A DNA stretch of 43,347 nucleotides from Brevinema andersonii (GTDB lineage: Bacteria > Spirochaetota > DYKD01), in NCBI GenBank assembly GCA_020722765.1, contig DYKD01000021.1, positions 1-43,347 of the forward strand. Reading direction: 5' to 3'. The notes under the pieces were generated by a model, which had not been told where the DNA came from, did no database searches, and was given only the letters and a program-made list of their open reading frames with translations. Shown piece by piece: positions 7,441 to 16,295 of this stretch. The position numbers and the translations under genes are program-made. The number at the start of each line of letters is the position of its first letter. Position 1 is the first letter of the stretch.

Positions 7441-9141
7441 CTATTTTCCGCTCAGTTCCTTGTTAAAGCCGGTCATGTCAACAGTGGGATCCTCTTCTTT
7501 GAAGTTTTCAGTTGTTTTCTTACCGAACTTCTTTTTTGTAGCTGCATAATCAGATTCGATATCCTTGATGGCCTTTGAAGTATTCGCTTTTAATGTAGCA
7601 AGGTTATTGTTGAAATCAGCGATTTTTTTGTTCGCATCCTTCATCGTTGTATCTATCTGTGTGTTTAACTCGTTGATTTTTTTCTTTGATGCATCCTGAT
7701 CTTCAGGTTTTTTTGCTTTGATGAGTTTGTTGGATTCAGCTGCTACCTGTGTTAGAAGTTTTTTCTTGGATGCTTCAGCCGCATCTTTTGTCTTCTTGAC
7801 TGAAGCCAGTATCGTATCTCTCTGTTTTGTATATTCAAGATAATTTTTCTGGATGAGTGTGTTTCTGTCCACATTCGCTTTCTTCATGATGGTGTCTGGG
7901 TCAGCATTTGCTGTCTCAATGCTGCCTGTCTTTTCTTCGTCTTTTTTCAGCTCGGTTTTCTGGGCTTCACCCTCTTTCTGTTCAAGCTGGTACTGTTTTT
8001 TCATTTCCTCGATTTGCCGTAATTCCTCACGTTTTGTTTCGTCAAATTCAAAATAGCTCTGTGGCCATGACCAGTTATAGGTTAAGGCAAACTTATGTGT
8101 CCCGTATGTCCCCTGTAGGGTGTTTGCAAAATCAAAGGAGAACGGAATCTGGAATGAATAATCAAACTGGATTTCATGGACTCCAAAAGCCTTGTTTAAT
8201 CCTATCCCGATGGAAGGGATGCTGCTCCCAGCACTTGCACCATATTTGCTCATCTGATATCCAAGGCGTACTGCCAGAAGTTTTTCAAATTCTATGAATT
8301 CATATCCAAAATGATATTCTGCAGGTTTTTTCCTGATGTCAGCTGGGTCTTCCCAGTTTTTGAATGACATGGATGCCAATGCAGTGATGTTTTTCATGAA
8401 TAATAACTTTGATATTTTCATGCTTAAGCCAAGTTGGTATGTTGTAAGAAGTGGATTTGAGGCTTCATTGTTGAATTTGACATTGGGTTGTACAAGGTTT
8501 TCTATCATACCGCCAATGACCATCACCTTATTCAGGTAGTAGGTCGCTCCAAGATCAATCCCAAAAGACCGTGGATTGAGAGTCGTGAAATACGTTGCCC
8601 CATGATTCATGTTGTTGGCAATATCACTGTTTGCAGTCTTGATGCCAATATCGAGTATGTTTATGTTCACACCCAAGCTTAATAATGTTCCATAAGAAAA
8701 GAGGTTTTCCATCTTTTTCCCAAAAGAGATTGTGAACATCTGTTCATGGTAATCAAACCCGTCTGTGCTGTCATAGATTGACCCCTCTTCCTGAAGCATG
8801 AGCCTGTTGAAACTGAATCCAAAGACAAGGTTTTTAAAAACAGGCTCATACTTGAAATGATATGTGAATGGGACAACCAGTACTGAATCAGCAGTCTTGA
8901 ACTTGGCAGTGTCAAATCCAGTATAGTCCATTCCAAAGATTCCCTGCCATTGGAGCATTTTTGAGTAGGCTACAGAAGCAGGGTTATATAAAATTCCATT
9001 AATGGGATCAACTTCTCCAACAAGTGCACTTCCAAGGCTTATTCCTCTTGGGGAAGTGTTTCTTACCAACTCAAATGTAGCAAACGATTGGGATGCAACA
9101 AGCATTATAAGTGTCATTATTGTAAAAATGATTCTTCCCAT
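7441..9141 (-). CDS. UPF0164 / FadL-like outer-membrane protein with C-terminal coiled-coil tail
   Basis: 566 residues with signal peptide MGRIIFTIMTLIMLVASQSFA. The segment RGISLGSALVGEVDPINGIL with NPASVAYS just after it is the start of the UPF0164 family (spirochaete FadL-like barrels related to PorV). About residues 22-358 read as a beta-barrel with aromatic strand ends (YNWSWPQSYFEF closes it). FadL-type barrels pass hydrophobic compounds through the outer membrane. After the barrel comes a ~205-residue Lys/Glu-rich tail of long helices with no membrane segment, unlike ordinary family members of ~350 residues. The tail should lie in the periplasm and may reach the wall. SD AGGAG and a TTGAAT-17-TATAAT promoter lie upstream, and a strong terminator follows. 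Confidence 0.85.
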   Translation of the reverse strand: MGRIIFTIMTLIMLVASQSFATFELVRNTSPRGISLGSALVGEVDPINGILYNPASVAYSKMLQWQGIFGMDYTGFDTAKFKTADSVLVVPFTYHFKYEPVFKNLVFGFSFNRLMLQEEGSIYDSTDGFDYHEQMFTISFGKKMENLFSYGTLLSLGVNINILDIGIKTANSDIANNMNHGATYFTTLNPRSFGIDLGATYYLNKVMVIGGMIENLVQPNVKFNNEASNPLLTTYQLGLSMKISKLLFMKNITALASMSFKNWEDPADIRKKPAEYHFGYEFIEFEKLLAVRLGYQMSKYGASAGSSIPSIGIGLNKAFGVHEIQFDYSFQIPFSFDFANTLQGTYGTHKFALTYNWSWPQSYFEFDETKREELRQIEEMKKQYQLEQKEGEAQKTELKKDEEKTGSIETANADPDTIMKKANVDRNTLIQKNYLEYTKQRDTILASVKKTKDAAEASKKKLLTQVAAESNKLIKAKKPEDQDASKKKINELNTQIDTTMKDANKKIADFNNNLATLKANTSKAIKDIESDYAATKKKFGKKTTENFKEEDPTVDMTGFNKELSGK

Positions 9142-9167
9142 TGTGATTCTCCTGATATTTTGAATAA

Positions 9168-9196
9168 ATTATATACATATTATAGCAACAATTCAA
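9168..9196 (-). promoter_or_regulatory. Promoter of the UPF0164 gene
   Basis: Minus strand TTGAAT (9191-9196), 17 bp, TATAAT (9168-9173), about 27 bases before the ATG and in front of the SD AGGAG. It sits in the 70-bp gap after fapA, so the gene need not depend on fapA readthrough. Confidence 0.6.
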
Positions 9197-9211
9197 AAAA
9201 AAACTAAAAAA

Positions 9212-11188
9212 TTATGCCGAAAAATCATTCCTTGACTTTGAATAGTTTTCGATAATAATATTGTTTTCCTTGATGTTATAATAAAAATTTTTGAACGTGT
9301 CTAGTTTTTTGATGATTATCTTTTTGTCGTTCAATATAAGCTCTGTATTTGGATAGATAGCCCCTGAAACTTTAATGGAACATAAGGTCTGTTTTTCCAG
9401 ATGATCCAGTATTTCAGCCTTTTTTCCCATCATTTTTTCAAGATTATAGGAAAGCATGATTTTGTTCTTCAGTTCTTCCTGATATTTAACCATTTCTCCG
9501 TTCTTAAGAAGCTCTTCCAAGGTCTGGGAAAGTAGTGTTGATTTTTTCTGGACTTCAAGAATGGCTTCATTCAGTATCATGAATTTCTTTTTATGGAAAT
9601 AGGTTTGCCCCGTATAAATTCTTGTCAAAATTTCGTTTTCGTTTCCTATGGTTTTCGCCTTTACTCCTTTGATGGCAAGTATTTCTCCACCTAGGATCTG
9701 ACCTTTCCCACGTGAGGATATTTCTACGGTCTCTTTGCATGTGAGTTCGCTGTTCAGGAAATAATCTTCTATAAAGACTGATCCGTTCACTTCAGCAGAG
9801 GAGTTTTCCATGAATCTGCAGGACATGTTGCCTTGCACTATGATTGAAGATTTTTTCCTATTTATGATCCCGTTTTTTACAATGAGGTTTCCCCCTGCAT
9901 AGATATTTGCACATTGGACACTGTTATATATGATGATGTTGTCATCCGCTTTTACTTGGAAATTGTCCAGCACGTTTCCTTTGATGATGACATCCCCGTT
10001 GAAATCAATATTGCCTACTGAAAAATTGACATCACCGTTCACTATGAAGGTGGGGCTTACCCATATCATGTTATGTTCATATTTGACTTGCCCGTCGATG
10101 TTTGAAAAAAAGGACAGCCCGTCTTCTGAAATACTGATGTTTTTCCCAGGTTGCAATTTCTGGATGTCTTTGCCGTCTTCTGCTGGAATGGGTTCTCCAA
10201 AGATATTTATCCCGTCCTTTTGCCCTTTTGTAGGAGGAATTTTTACGGCTAATAATTCCCCTTTTGAAACAGCATTGATTTTCAGGATATTATAGAAATT
10301 TATTTTTTCTTCTTTTTCAGTGATGATTTTCAAGGGGGTTATGTCAACTTTAAACTCTATTCGGCTGTTTTCACCATGAAGGGGGGGAGTCCCTTTAAGT
10401 AATTCATATCTGTCTATGGCGATGTTTTCAGAAGAAACATGGTAGATCAGTTTCCTGATTTCAAGTATTTTCTCTTCTGTCAAACGGATCTGTTCATTCA
10501 ATAGATATTCAATGATTTCTTTGCTGTCAACAAATGATCCCCCGCCTGTTGGTGGAACAATCGTTATGTAAAGGGACAGCTTGTCTGGTGTTATTTGGAT
10601 TTCAAAAAAACCGTCTGAATAGGTTTTTACATAAAGGATATCGTTGTTCTCCATGAATGCGATGCCGTTAGCTGTCGCATAGTAAAATACTTCTTTGTCG
10701 CCCATCTCTATTTTCACGTTTTTTCCAGCCATAAGGTGGATTTTATTCCCTCGTTTGGATGGAATCGGATTCCCAAGAACTGTTGTGCCTGGAGACCCTT
10801 CGTCTGCTTTATTTTGGATGATTGCCAATAGCTGCCCATTATTGACTTTCGCACCACTATAGGTTGTTTTTTGGGAGGTGAGTAATTTTTTGGTCTCTTC
10901 AACAGGAAAAGATATTTTCATCTCTATGGATCCGTTCATCCCGTTTATAGGGGGGATGGCTCTTGCTGCTATGAAGGTCACCCTTTGCTTTGTCTCTTCT
11001 GCAAGAATCACATTTTCCATAACACACTGTTCATCGATTCCAAAAATGATGTTTTTGGATTGAAGGTATGCGATTAAGGACATCGTATCAAGGCCTGTTT
11101 CCTGGTCTGTTGAAGGCAGGATGGTCACTTCACATTCAGTCTCATCCTGGTTTATGTTGATAAGGATTCTACGCCCAATATTTTCCAT
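9212..11188 (-). CDS. fapA: FapA family protein (DUF342, flagellar assembly protein A)
   Basis: 658 residues. The N-terminal half holds two copies of the FapA N-terminal unit, each with a G-x-L-L-A strand and an N/F-G-x-P-I-P turn: GNPIPSKRGNKI in the first and GEPIPAEDGKDI in the second. The middle (about 385-530) is a right-handed beta-helix of short repeats (for example VNGDVNFSVGNIDFNGDV), the DUF342 signature, and the C-terminus has a coiled coil. Relatives in Vibrio affect flagellar assembly, and the family is common in spirochaetes and Firmicutes; in this window no flagellar gene is adjacent, so the role here is open. No SD precedes the ATG, and the promoter predicts a 2-base leader. 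It is transcribed away from the tamB block. Confidence 0.85.
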   Translation of the reverse strand: MENIGRRILININQDETECEVTILPSTDQETGLDTMSLIAYLQSKNIIFGIDEQCVMENVILAEETKQRVTFIAARAIPPINGMNGSIEMKISFPVEETKKLLTSQKTTYSGAKVNNGQLLAIIQNKADEGSPGTTVLGNPIPSKRGNKIHLMAGKNVKIEMGDKEVFYYATANGIAFMENNDILYVKTYSDGFFEIQITPDKLSLYITIVPPTGGGSFVDSKEIIEYLLNEQIRLTEEKILEIRKLIYHVSSENIAIDRYELLKGTPPLHGENSRIEFKVDITPLKIITEKEEKINFYNILKINAVSKGELLAVKIPPTKGQKDGINIFGEPIPAEDGKDIQKLQPGKNISISEDGLSFFSNIDGQVKYEHNMIWVSPTFIVNGDVNFSVGNIDFNGDVIIKGNVLDNFQVKADDNIIIYNSVQCANIYAGGNLIVKNGIINRKKSSIIVQGNMSCRFMENSSAEVNGSVFIEDYFLNSELTCKETVEISSRGKGQILGGEILAIKGVKAKTIGNENEILTRIYTGQTYFHKKKFMILNEAILEVQKKSTLLSQTLEELLKNGEMVKYQEELKNKIMLSYNLEKMMGKKAEILDHLEKQTLCSIKVSGAIYPNTELILNDKKIIIKKLDTFKNFYYNIKENNIIIENYSKSRNDFSA

Positions 11189-11196
11189 ACGAATAA

Positions 11197-11225
11197 AATC
11201 TATGTAAAAGAACAGCGCAAGTCAA
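11197..11225 (-). promoter_or_regulatory. fapA promoter, nearly leaderless
   Basis: Minus strand TTGACT (11220-11225), 17 bp, TAGATT (11197-11202). The start predicted at 11190 leaves a 2-base leader before the ATG at 11188. Confidence 0.68.
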
Positions 11226-11236
11226 AAAAATGAAAC

Positions 11237-11264
11237 TTGATTTCAAATGTTATTACGCTATATT
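11237..11264 (+). promoter_or_regulatory. Promoter of the tamB-bamA block
   Basis: TTGATT (11237-11242), 16 bp, TATATT (11259-11264), giving a leader of about 46 bases with SD TAAGGAT before ATG 11317. It is back to back with the fapA promoter, the two -35 boxes being 11 bp apart. Confidence 0.55.
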
Positions 11265-11316
11265 TAATGTGCATATTGATTGCATCTTATAAAGGATTTG
11301 AAGTAAGGATTTCTTG

Positions 11317-12060
11317 ATGCCTATGATTTGGTTTGACGGATTTTCCAGTTTTTATTGCCGTGCAACCTCGATTTGGATTCATTCTAACGCTTTGGAACGC
11401 AAATTTGATTCAGTAGAGTTTAGGACGCTTGTTGATATTGCGAATCTTCCACATGATACGTTCAAGCTTCCAGGAATGTCTCCAAATTTTTATGAACTTG
11501 CCTGGCAATCCGCTATACAGAATCTGCTTGAAAAAATGCCGGTTTCCATAGAAGAGAGGACTGTCAGACCATTTCTTGTTTCATCCCTCTCTTTTCAAGA
11601 TCATTTTTTTATGGTTTACCAGGTGTATCTGGCTCTTCAGATCAGGGACCTGATTGAAACTTTATCAGATGTACATGTCAACAAGGATGCAAATGATTAC
11701 CATTCTGCTCGATGGCGGTTGAATAAATCTATGAATATGCTCATCCATGTCTACCTTCCAGGAGTACCAGAAGAGAATACTGAGAATATCCTGAAAGTAC
11801 TCCAGGTCTTGTACGGGCATTCTTTTACACTTGGTGTCCAACCTGTCATTACTAACCAGTCACTTCAGGATACAGCTTCCTCAATTTTCAGTATGATGGA
11901 AATCCTCCTAAAAGGCGATGTCAAAAATGCAAGTAAAGAACTCTCATTCAGGCAGTCTCAGTTCCTGTCTCTCATCCGTTCACAATGTGACGTGATGGTC
12001 AAGATGCTTTTGCTTGTGGATATGTTGATAGATTTTAAGTTGTTTCTTGGGGATACCTGA
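11317..12060 (+). CDS. Hypothetical helical protein, first gene of the envelope block
   Basis: 247 residues that I do not recognise. There is no signal peptide and no membrane helix, so it is probably cytoplasmic. Predicted character is mostly helical, with an aromatic N-terminus (IWFDGFSSFYCRATSIW) and a hydrophobic C-terminal helix (MVKMLLLVDMLIDFKLFLG). ATG 11317 is chosen over TTG 11314 because TAAGGAT ends six bases before it. The stop codon overlaps the tamB start (TGATG), so the two are translationally coupled, and it lies upstream of tamB-bamA-skp. This suggests, but does not prove, a link with outer-membrane assembly. No catalytic motif is visible. Confidence 0.75.
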   Translation: MPMIWFDGFSSFYCRATSIWIHSNALERKFDSVEFRTLVDIANLPHDTFKLPGMSPNFYELAWQSAIQNLLEKMPVSIEERTVRPFLVSSLSFQDHFFMVYQVYLALQIRDLIETLSDVHVNKDANDYHSARWRLNKSMNMLIHVYLPGVPEENTENILKVLQVLYGHSFTLGVQPVITNQSLQDTASSIFSMMEILLKGDVKNASKELSFRQSQFLSLIRSQCDVMVKMLLLVDMLIDFKLFLGDT

Positions 12061-15000
12061 TGCCCAGAAAGAAGAGGATTCTCATCACTATTCTTATTGG
12101 TGGTATTGTCCTTCTGGGAATCATGGTTGGAAGCGTTTTGTTTTTGAATACGAACATCTCACGGATTAAGACAACTGTAATCAGTTATGTTGAAAAAAAT
12201 TCAGTATTTAAACTGGATATCCGGGATATCGGTGTCAATTTTTTTTCGTCTGTATCCCTGAAAGGAATCGTATTGGGGCATAAGTATAAGGAGCTTTCTT
12301 TCACCGCTGATTCAATCACAGTCAAATATCGGTTTTTTGATATTGTCTTCCATAAGATAAATTTTATTGATAGTATCCGGCTGATTGAAGTGAAAGGTGT
12401 GACTGTTCAGGCTTCGGATCTTGGTATTCCCGATCTGAAAGAGATGTTTTTCTTTAAGTCAGGATCTGATGACTCTCTGATTAAGGCACGCATGGTTTTT
12501 CTTGATTCGAGGATCATCTATCAGGGAAATGGCATAGGCACCAAATGGAACATCACTTCACTCATGATTGATCCACGACAAAAAGAGATTCATGGCCAGT
12601 TGAACAGCCGGATTTACATGGAGGCTGCTTCTCTAAAATGGGATACTGATGTCCGTGGTGATTTTTCACTGGATGTCACTGATAAGACTTGGTCTGTCAA
12701 GGGGGATTTGTCGGATGCTTTTTTTAACCAGTCCGTCATCCCGGATCTTGTTTTCTCAGTGCAAGGATCAAATTCATCTCCAAGAGGTGTTGCGCTGTTA
12801 TTGCATAAAGGGTTCAAAGCTGACATGAAGTTTGATCATGATCTGGGGATGATTGGCTTAGTTGATTTTTCTGGATGGGATATTTCTCCTTTCATCCAGA
12901 AACCTTATAGGATATATGGGAAAATCTCTTCCAAAGGAACTGTCAATAGACCTGTGATTCATGCTGATTTAAAGGCTCTTAATACAGTTGAAGGCAGGAA
13001 ACTGAACCTTTTTATTAGGAATAGCAGGCTGAAGGATCTTGTTTTTTGGGAGGAAGGTGCTGAAAAACTGTCCTGCAGAGTAAAAGAGAATAGCCATGAA
13101 TATGAAGGTGTGATTTCTTCTTTTAAACTGTTTGGGAAAAAGGTAAATGGCAAATTTGTTGTTGCCACTTCTCCAAATTCTGGAATCATCACTTTACGCT
13201 CATTGGATATTCCTGGATATTCATTTTTTAGGAATTACCAGCTTGATTACAGAGTGTCTCCATCACTTATATCCTTGCTTTCACGTGATGGCCGTCTCTC
13301 TGCAAGGATCAACACAAAAAAGTTCGCTTCATCGATATTTTCCATTGATCTTTCTGCTGTTTCATTCATGAGCATTGATAAGAAGACGGTTTGGAATCTG
13401 GATGGAAAAGGGCTATGGACTCCTGAAAAATTTTCAATAAGTAATCTTTCATTGGGAAAGAATGGGGATTTTTATCTTTCTTCTTTACTGTTGAAATATG
13501 ATTTCAAGAAAGCGGAAGGGAATTTTGTTCTGACTATCCCAATTTTAAAAACAGGCTTAAAAGGGGAATTGTCCCATAGGAATGATAAATGGGAAATGGT
13601 CTCAAAAATGACTGTCGTTGAAACACCGTTCCCCCTTGTAGCGTCTTTGGAAAAACAGAAGGGGCGGACACAACTTTCTTTGGAATGCGGTTCTTTTCTT
13701 AAAAGCACATTGTTCTTGTGGGATTCTTTTGAATTCAGGATGAGATCTGATGTTTATAGAAGCCCTGATTCGCCTTTGGCGGGTACATCTGGAATCATTA
13801 CGGCAAGAGGAAATATCCTTGATATCAGGGGGATTTCTGCGCAGGCAGATTTGCGAACCCATAATCTGCGGTATGGACCATGGAATATCCCCTTGTCTGT
13901 ATTTAAGCTTTTCTATAAAACCAGAAACCTTGATTTTAAGGCTGACCTTATTGGAAAGGCTGGAAAAACTGTACATGCGGAAGGAACATACCAGCTGCCA
14001 AACACTTTGCTTTTCTGTGATGTGAGCCTTGATTCTGTGACCCCTTTGCTGAAGTTCGATCGGCGAAGTGGAAAGCGATCAGTCTCCCTGCAATTGAAGA
14101 ATTTCGATCTACAACAATTGGAACCGTTTCTGGATGCGAACAGTATTTCAAAAATCTCAGGTCGTATCAGCGTGGACATGCTTCTCTCACAGAATAATGC
14201 GTTTTCACTATGGACATATTTTGATAATGTGACAATGAATGATCTGGTTATTCAACAGGGTAGTATTTCTGGTCGTTCAAAATCTGATGCTGTTTCTTTA
14301 CAGAAGGGAACTCTGAAAATCCTTTATAAGGATTATGAAGGTCGTATCATGATCCATGATGGACTCATCCGCAACCTTGAGGATAATACTGTTTTTACAT
14401 CAATTCTTGATTTTGATTTTAAGAATGCTTCTTCATCCTATACGGGATTGCTGAATCTGACTGGCCGGAAATCGTCCTCAACTGTCAATTTGAAAACCTC
14501 TTTTTCACAGCTTCGATTTAACCAGTATACGATACCCAGATATGAACAGTATTTTAGATGGAACAAAGACTTACATAGGCTGGATTTGTCTACAGACAGT
14601 GGTGGTTTGCAAGGCTCAGTGTTTTTTCGGGTGAAACCTTCCTTTTCAATGAAAAGCATGGATATGGGCATTTATTCAGAAAAAATAAAAGTAATGGGCA
14701 TTAAAGGGGGGCTTTCTCCCACAGGGATCCTGAATCTTTCATTGGAAGATATCAGATTTCCTGTGGCGCATCTTAGATATTTTTCCCATCTTGTAAAAGG
14801 GGGGGATGGTAATGTCGAAGGGGAACTTAATTTAAAAGGCGCTTTCTCTAATCTACAGGTTTTTGGTGCGCTTTCTATGGATGATGCAAAGATTCGTCTT
14901 TATGAGAATGTCCGTGAGATACGTTCCATTTCAGGGATGGCCCGTTTTTGGGGGGATTCAGCTGAATTAGTTGATACGTCTATCAGAGTTGATGATGCAA

Positions 15001-16202
15001 ACCTCAGGCTCGAAGGTTTCGCTGAATGGGATAAGTCAAAAATTGTCAATTATAGGCTCGATTTACTCACAGCCACTAACCAGTTCTTTTATGTAAAACG
15101 TTATAATGATATACAAGGATTTCTTACAGGCAATTGCAGGATTTCCTTGGCTGATGGTGTTCCTCTGATCTCAGCAGACCTGTCCATAAAAAACATGGAT
15201 CTCACCTACCCATTTTCTCAACAGGATATAGGGAAGAATAAACATACTGACTTGGCTATTGATATCAGTATCAGAGCTTTGAATAATGTCTCTTATTTCC
15301 AAAATCTCAATAATATCAATCTCCAGATTGAACCAGGCAGTAGGATGAGATTGAATGGGAGCTTTAAGAAATCGTTTGCTGATGATGATTCCATCACAGG
15401 TCTCCTTACTTCCCAGAAAGGACATCTTGACTATCTTGGTACGACGTTTACTGTCAGGAGTGCCCGCCTGCTTTTTTCTGACCAGTACCATAACGTGACA
15501 CCTTATCTCGAATTCAAGGCTGATGCGCGTGTTAAAAATGGGAACCAGGATGTCATGATTTATCTTGAGGGGGAAGGACTGCTTGATAATGATTTTGTCC
15601 CACGTGTTTTTTCTTCTCCAGCTCTCCCTCGGCGTGATATTGTGAAATTGCTTGGTTATGGTCAGCTTTACGACAAAATCATGGTTAAAACTTCAAGTGA
15701 TGAAAAGCAAATAAATTTAAATGATTTTTCAGACCAGGAACTTAACAGCCTCTTTCTTGCAGGTATTCTCACTTATTTTGATGAGACGTATAGGAATGTT
15801 CTTGTCAAACCTGTTGAAAGAAGGATCAAAAAAATTCTTAGGTTGGACAAATTGGAAATTATTCCTGGGTTAGGTGAGAATATCCTTGTCCAAGGACTTC
15901 GCCTGACTGAAGGAAATACAAACACTTCATTCAATCCTATTGCTACTGGTCTGGATAATACGAGTATTGTTGTGGGTAAATATCTTACAGATTTCATCTT
16001 TTTGGAGTATATGATGAACCTCGAGCGAAAGGATGTCATCAAACTGATGGATTACAATTATCAGCAGCATCTCCGCTTAGAGTTTGATTTTAAGACATTA
16101 TCCTTTGAATATAAGTATAAATTTCCTCTTGCCACCCAAGACAGTCTGAATTCTCCTAAAGACAACTCACAGTTTGAGATACGTTGGAGAACCACTTACT
16201 GA
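12060..16202 (+). CDS. tamB: TamB-like translocation and assembly module protein (AsmA-like superfamily)
   Basis: 1380 residues: one N-terminal membrane anchor (about residues 6-30, ILITILIGGIVLLGIMVGSV), then >1000 residues of beta-strand repeats that should form the long hydrophobic groove of TamB, and a C-terminal DUF490 domain. The domain is seen as GHLDYLGTTFTVRSARLLF, VTPYLEFKADARVKNG and SSPALPRRDIVKLLGYGQL. TamB spans the periplasm; in enterobacteria it works with TamA and in lipid transport. Spirochaetes lack TamA, and the Borrelia TamB has been shown to bind BamA. Here bamA is the next gene, 93 bp on, and no tamA is seen, which fits a TamB-BamA pair. The start overlaps the previous stop by one base. 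Confidence 0.9.
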   Translation: MPRKKRILITILIGGIVLLGIMVGSVLFLNTNISRIKTTVISYVEKNSVFKLDIRDIGVNFFSSVSLKGIVLGHKYKELSFTADSITVKYRFFDIVFHKINFIDSIRLIEVKGVTVQASDLGIPDLKEMFFFKSGSDDSLIKARMVFLDSRIIYQGNGIGTKWNITSLMIDPRQKEIHGQLNSRIYMEAASLKWDTDVRGDFSLDVTDKTWSVKGDLSDAFFNQSVIPDLVFSVQGSNSSPRGVALLLHKGFKADMKFDHDLGMIGLVDFSGWDISPFIQKPYRIYGKISSKGTVNRPVIHADLKALNTVEGRKLNLFIRNSRLKDLVFWEEGAEKLSCRVKENSHEYEGVISSFKLFGKKVNGKFVVATSPNSGIITLRSLDIPGYSFFRNYQLDYRVSPSLISLLSRDGRLSARINTKKFASSIFSIDLSAVSFMSIDKKTVWNLDGKGLWTPEKFSISNLSLGKNGDFYLSSLLLKYDFKKAEGNFVLTIPILKTGLKGELSHRNDKWEMVSKMTVVETPFPLVASLEKQKGRTQLSLECGSFLKSTLFLWDSFEFRMRSDVYRSPDSPLAGTSGIITARGNILDIRGISAQADLRTHNLRYGPWNIPLSVFKLFYKTRNLDFKADLIGKAGKTVHAEGTYQLPNTLLFCDVSLDSVTPLLKFDRRSGKRSVSLQLKNFDLQQLEPFLDANSISKISGRISVDMLLSQNNAFSLWTYFDNVTMNDLVIQQGSISGRSKSDAVSLQKGTLKILYKDYEGRIMIHDGLIRNLEDNTVFTSILDFDFKNASSSYTGLLNLTGRKSSSTVNLKTSFSQLRFNQYTIPRYEQYFRWNKDLHRLDLSTDSGGLQGSVFFRVKPSFSMKSMDMGIYSEKIKVMGIKGGLSPTGILNLSLEDIRFPVAHLRYFSHLVKGGDGNVEGELNLKGAFSNLQVFGALSMDDAKIRLYENVREIRSISGMARFWGDSAELVDTSIRVDDANLRLEGFAEWDKSKIVNYRLDLLTATNQFFYVKRYNDIQGFLTGNCRISLADGVPLISADLSIKNMDLTYPFSQQDIGKNKHTDLAIDISIRALNNVSYFQNLNNINLQIEPGSRMRLNGSFKKSFADDDSITGLLTSQKGHLDYLGTTFTVRSARLLFSDQYHNVTPYLEFKADARVKNGNQDVMIYLEGEGLLDNDFVPRVFSSPALPRRDIVKLLGYGQLYDKIMVKTSSDEKQINLNDFSDQELNSLFLAGILTYFDETYRNVLVKPVERRIKKILRLDKLEIIPGLGENILVQGLRLTEGNTNTSFNPIATGLDNTSIVVGKYLTDFIFLEYMMNLERKDVIKLMDYNYQQHLRLEFDFKTLSFEYKYKFPLATQDSLNSPKDNSQFEIRWRTTY

Positions 16203-16295
16203 TTCTCATTTTTAATATTGGACTTTTCTTTAAATTCATATTATTTTCATTAGATTGTTTATTTTGATATTATCTTTATTTTAAATAGGATTTTT

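Noticed and set aside
16203-16295. Separate bamA promoter in the gap after tamB
   Set aside because: The gap is so AT-rich that many loose -10 matches occur, but no -35 with proper spacing was found.
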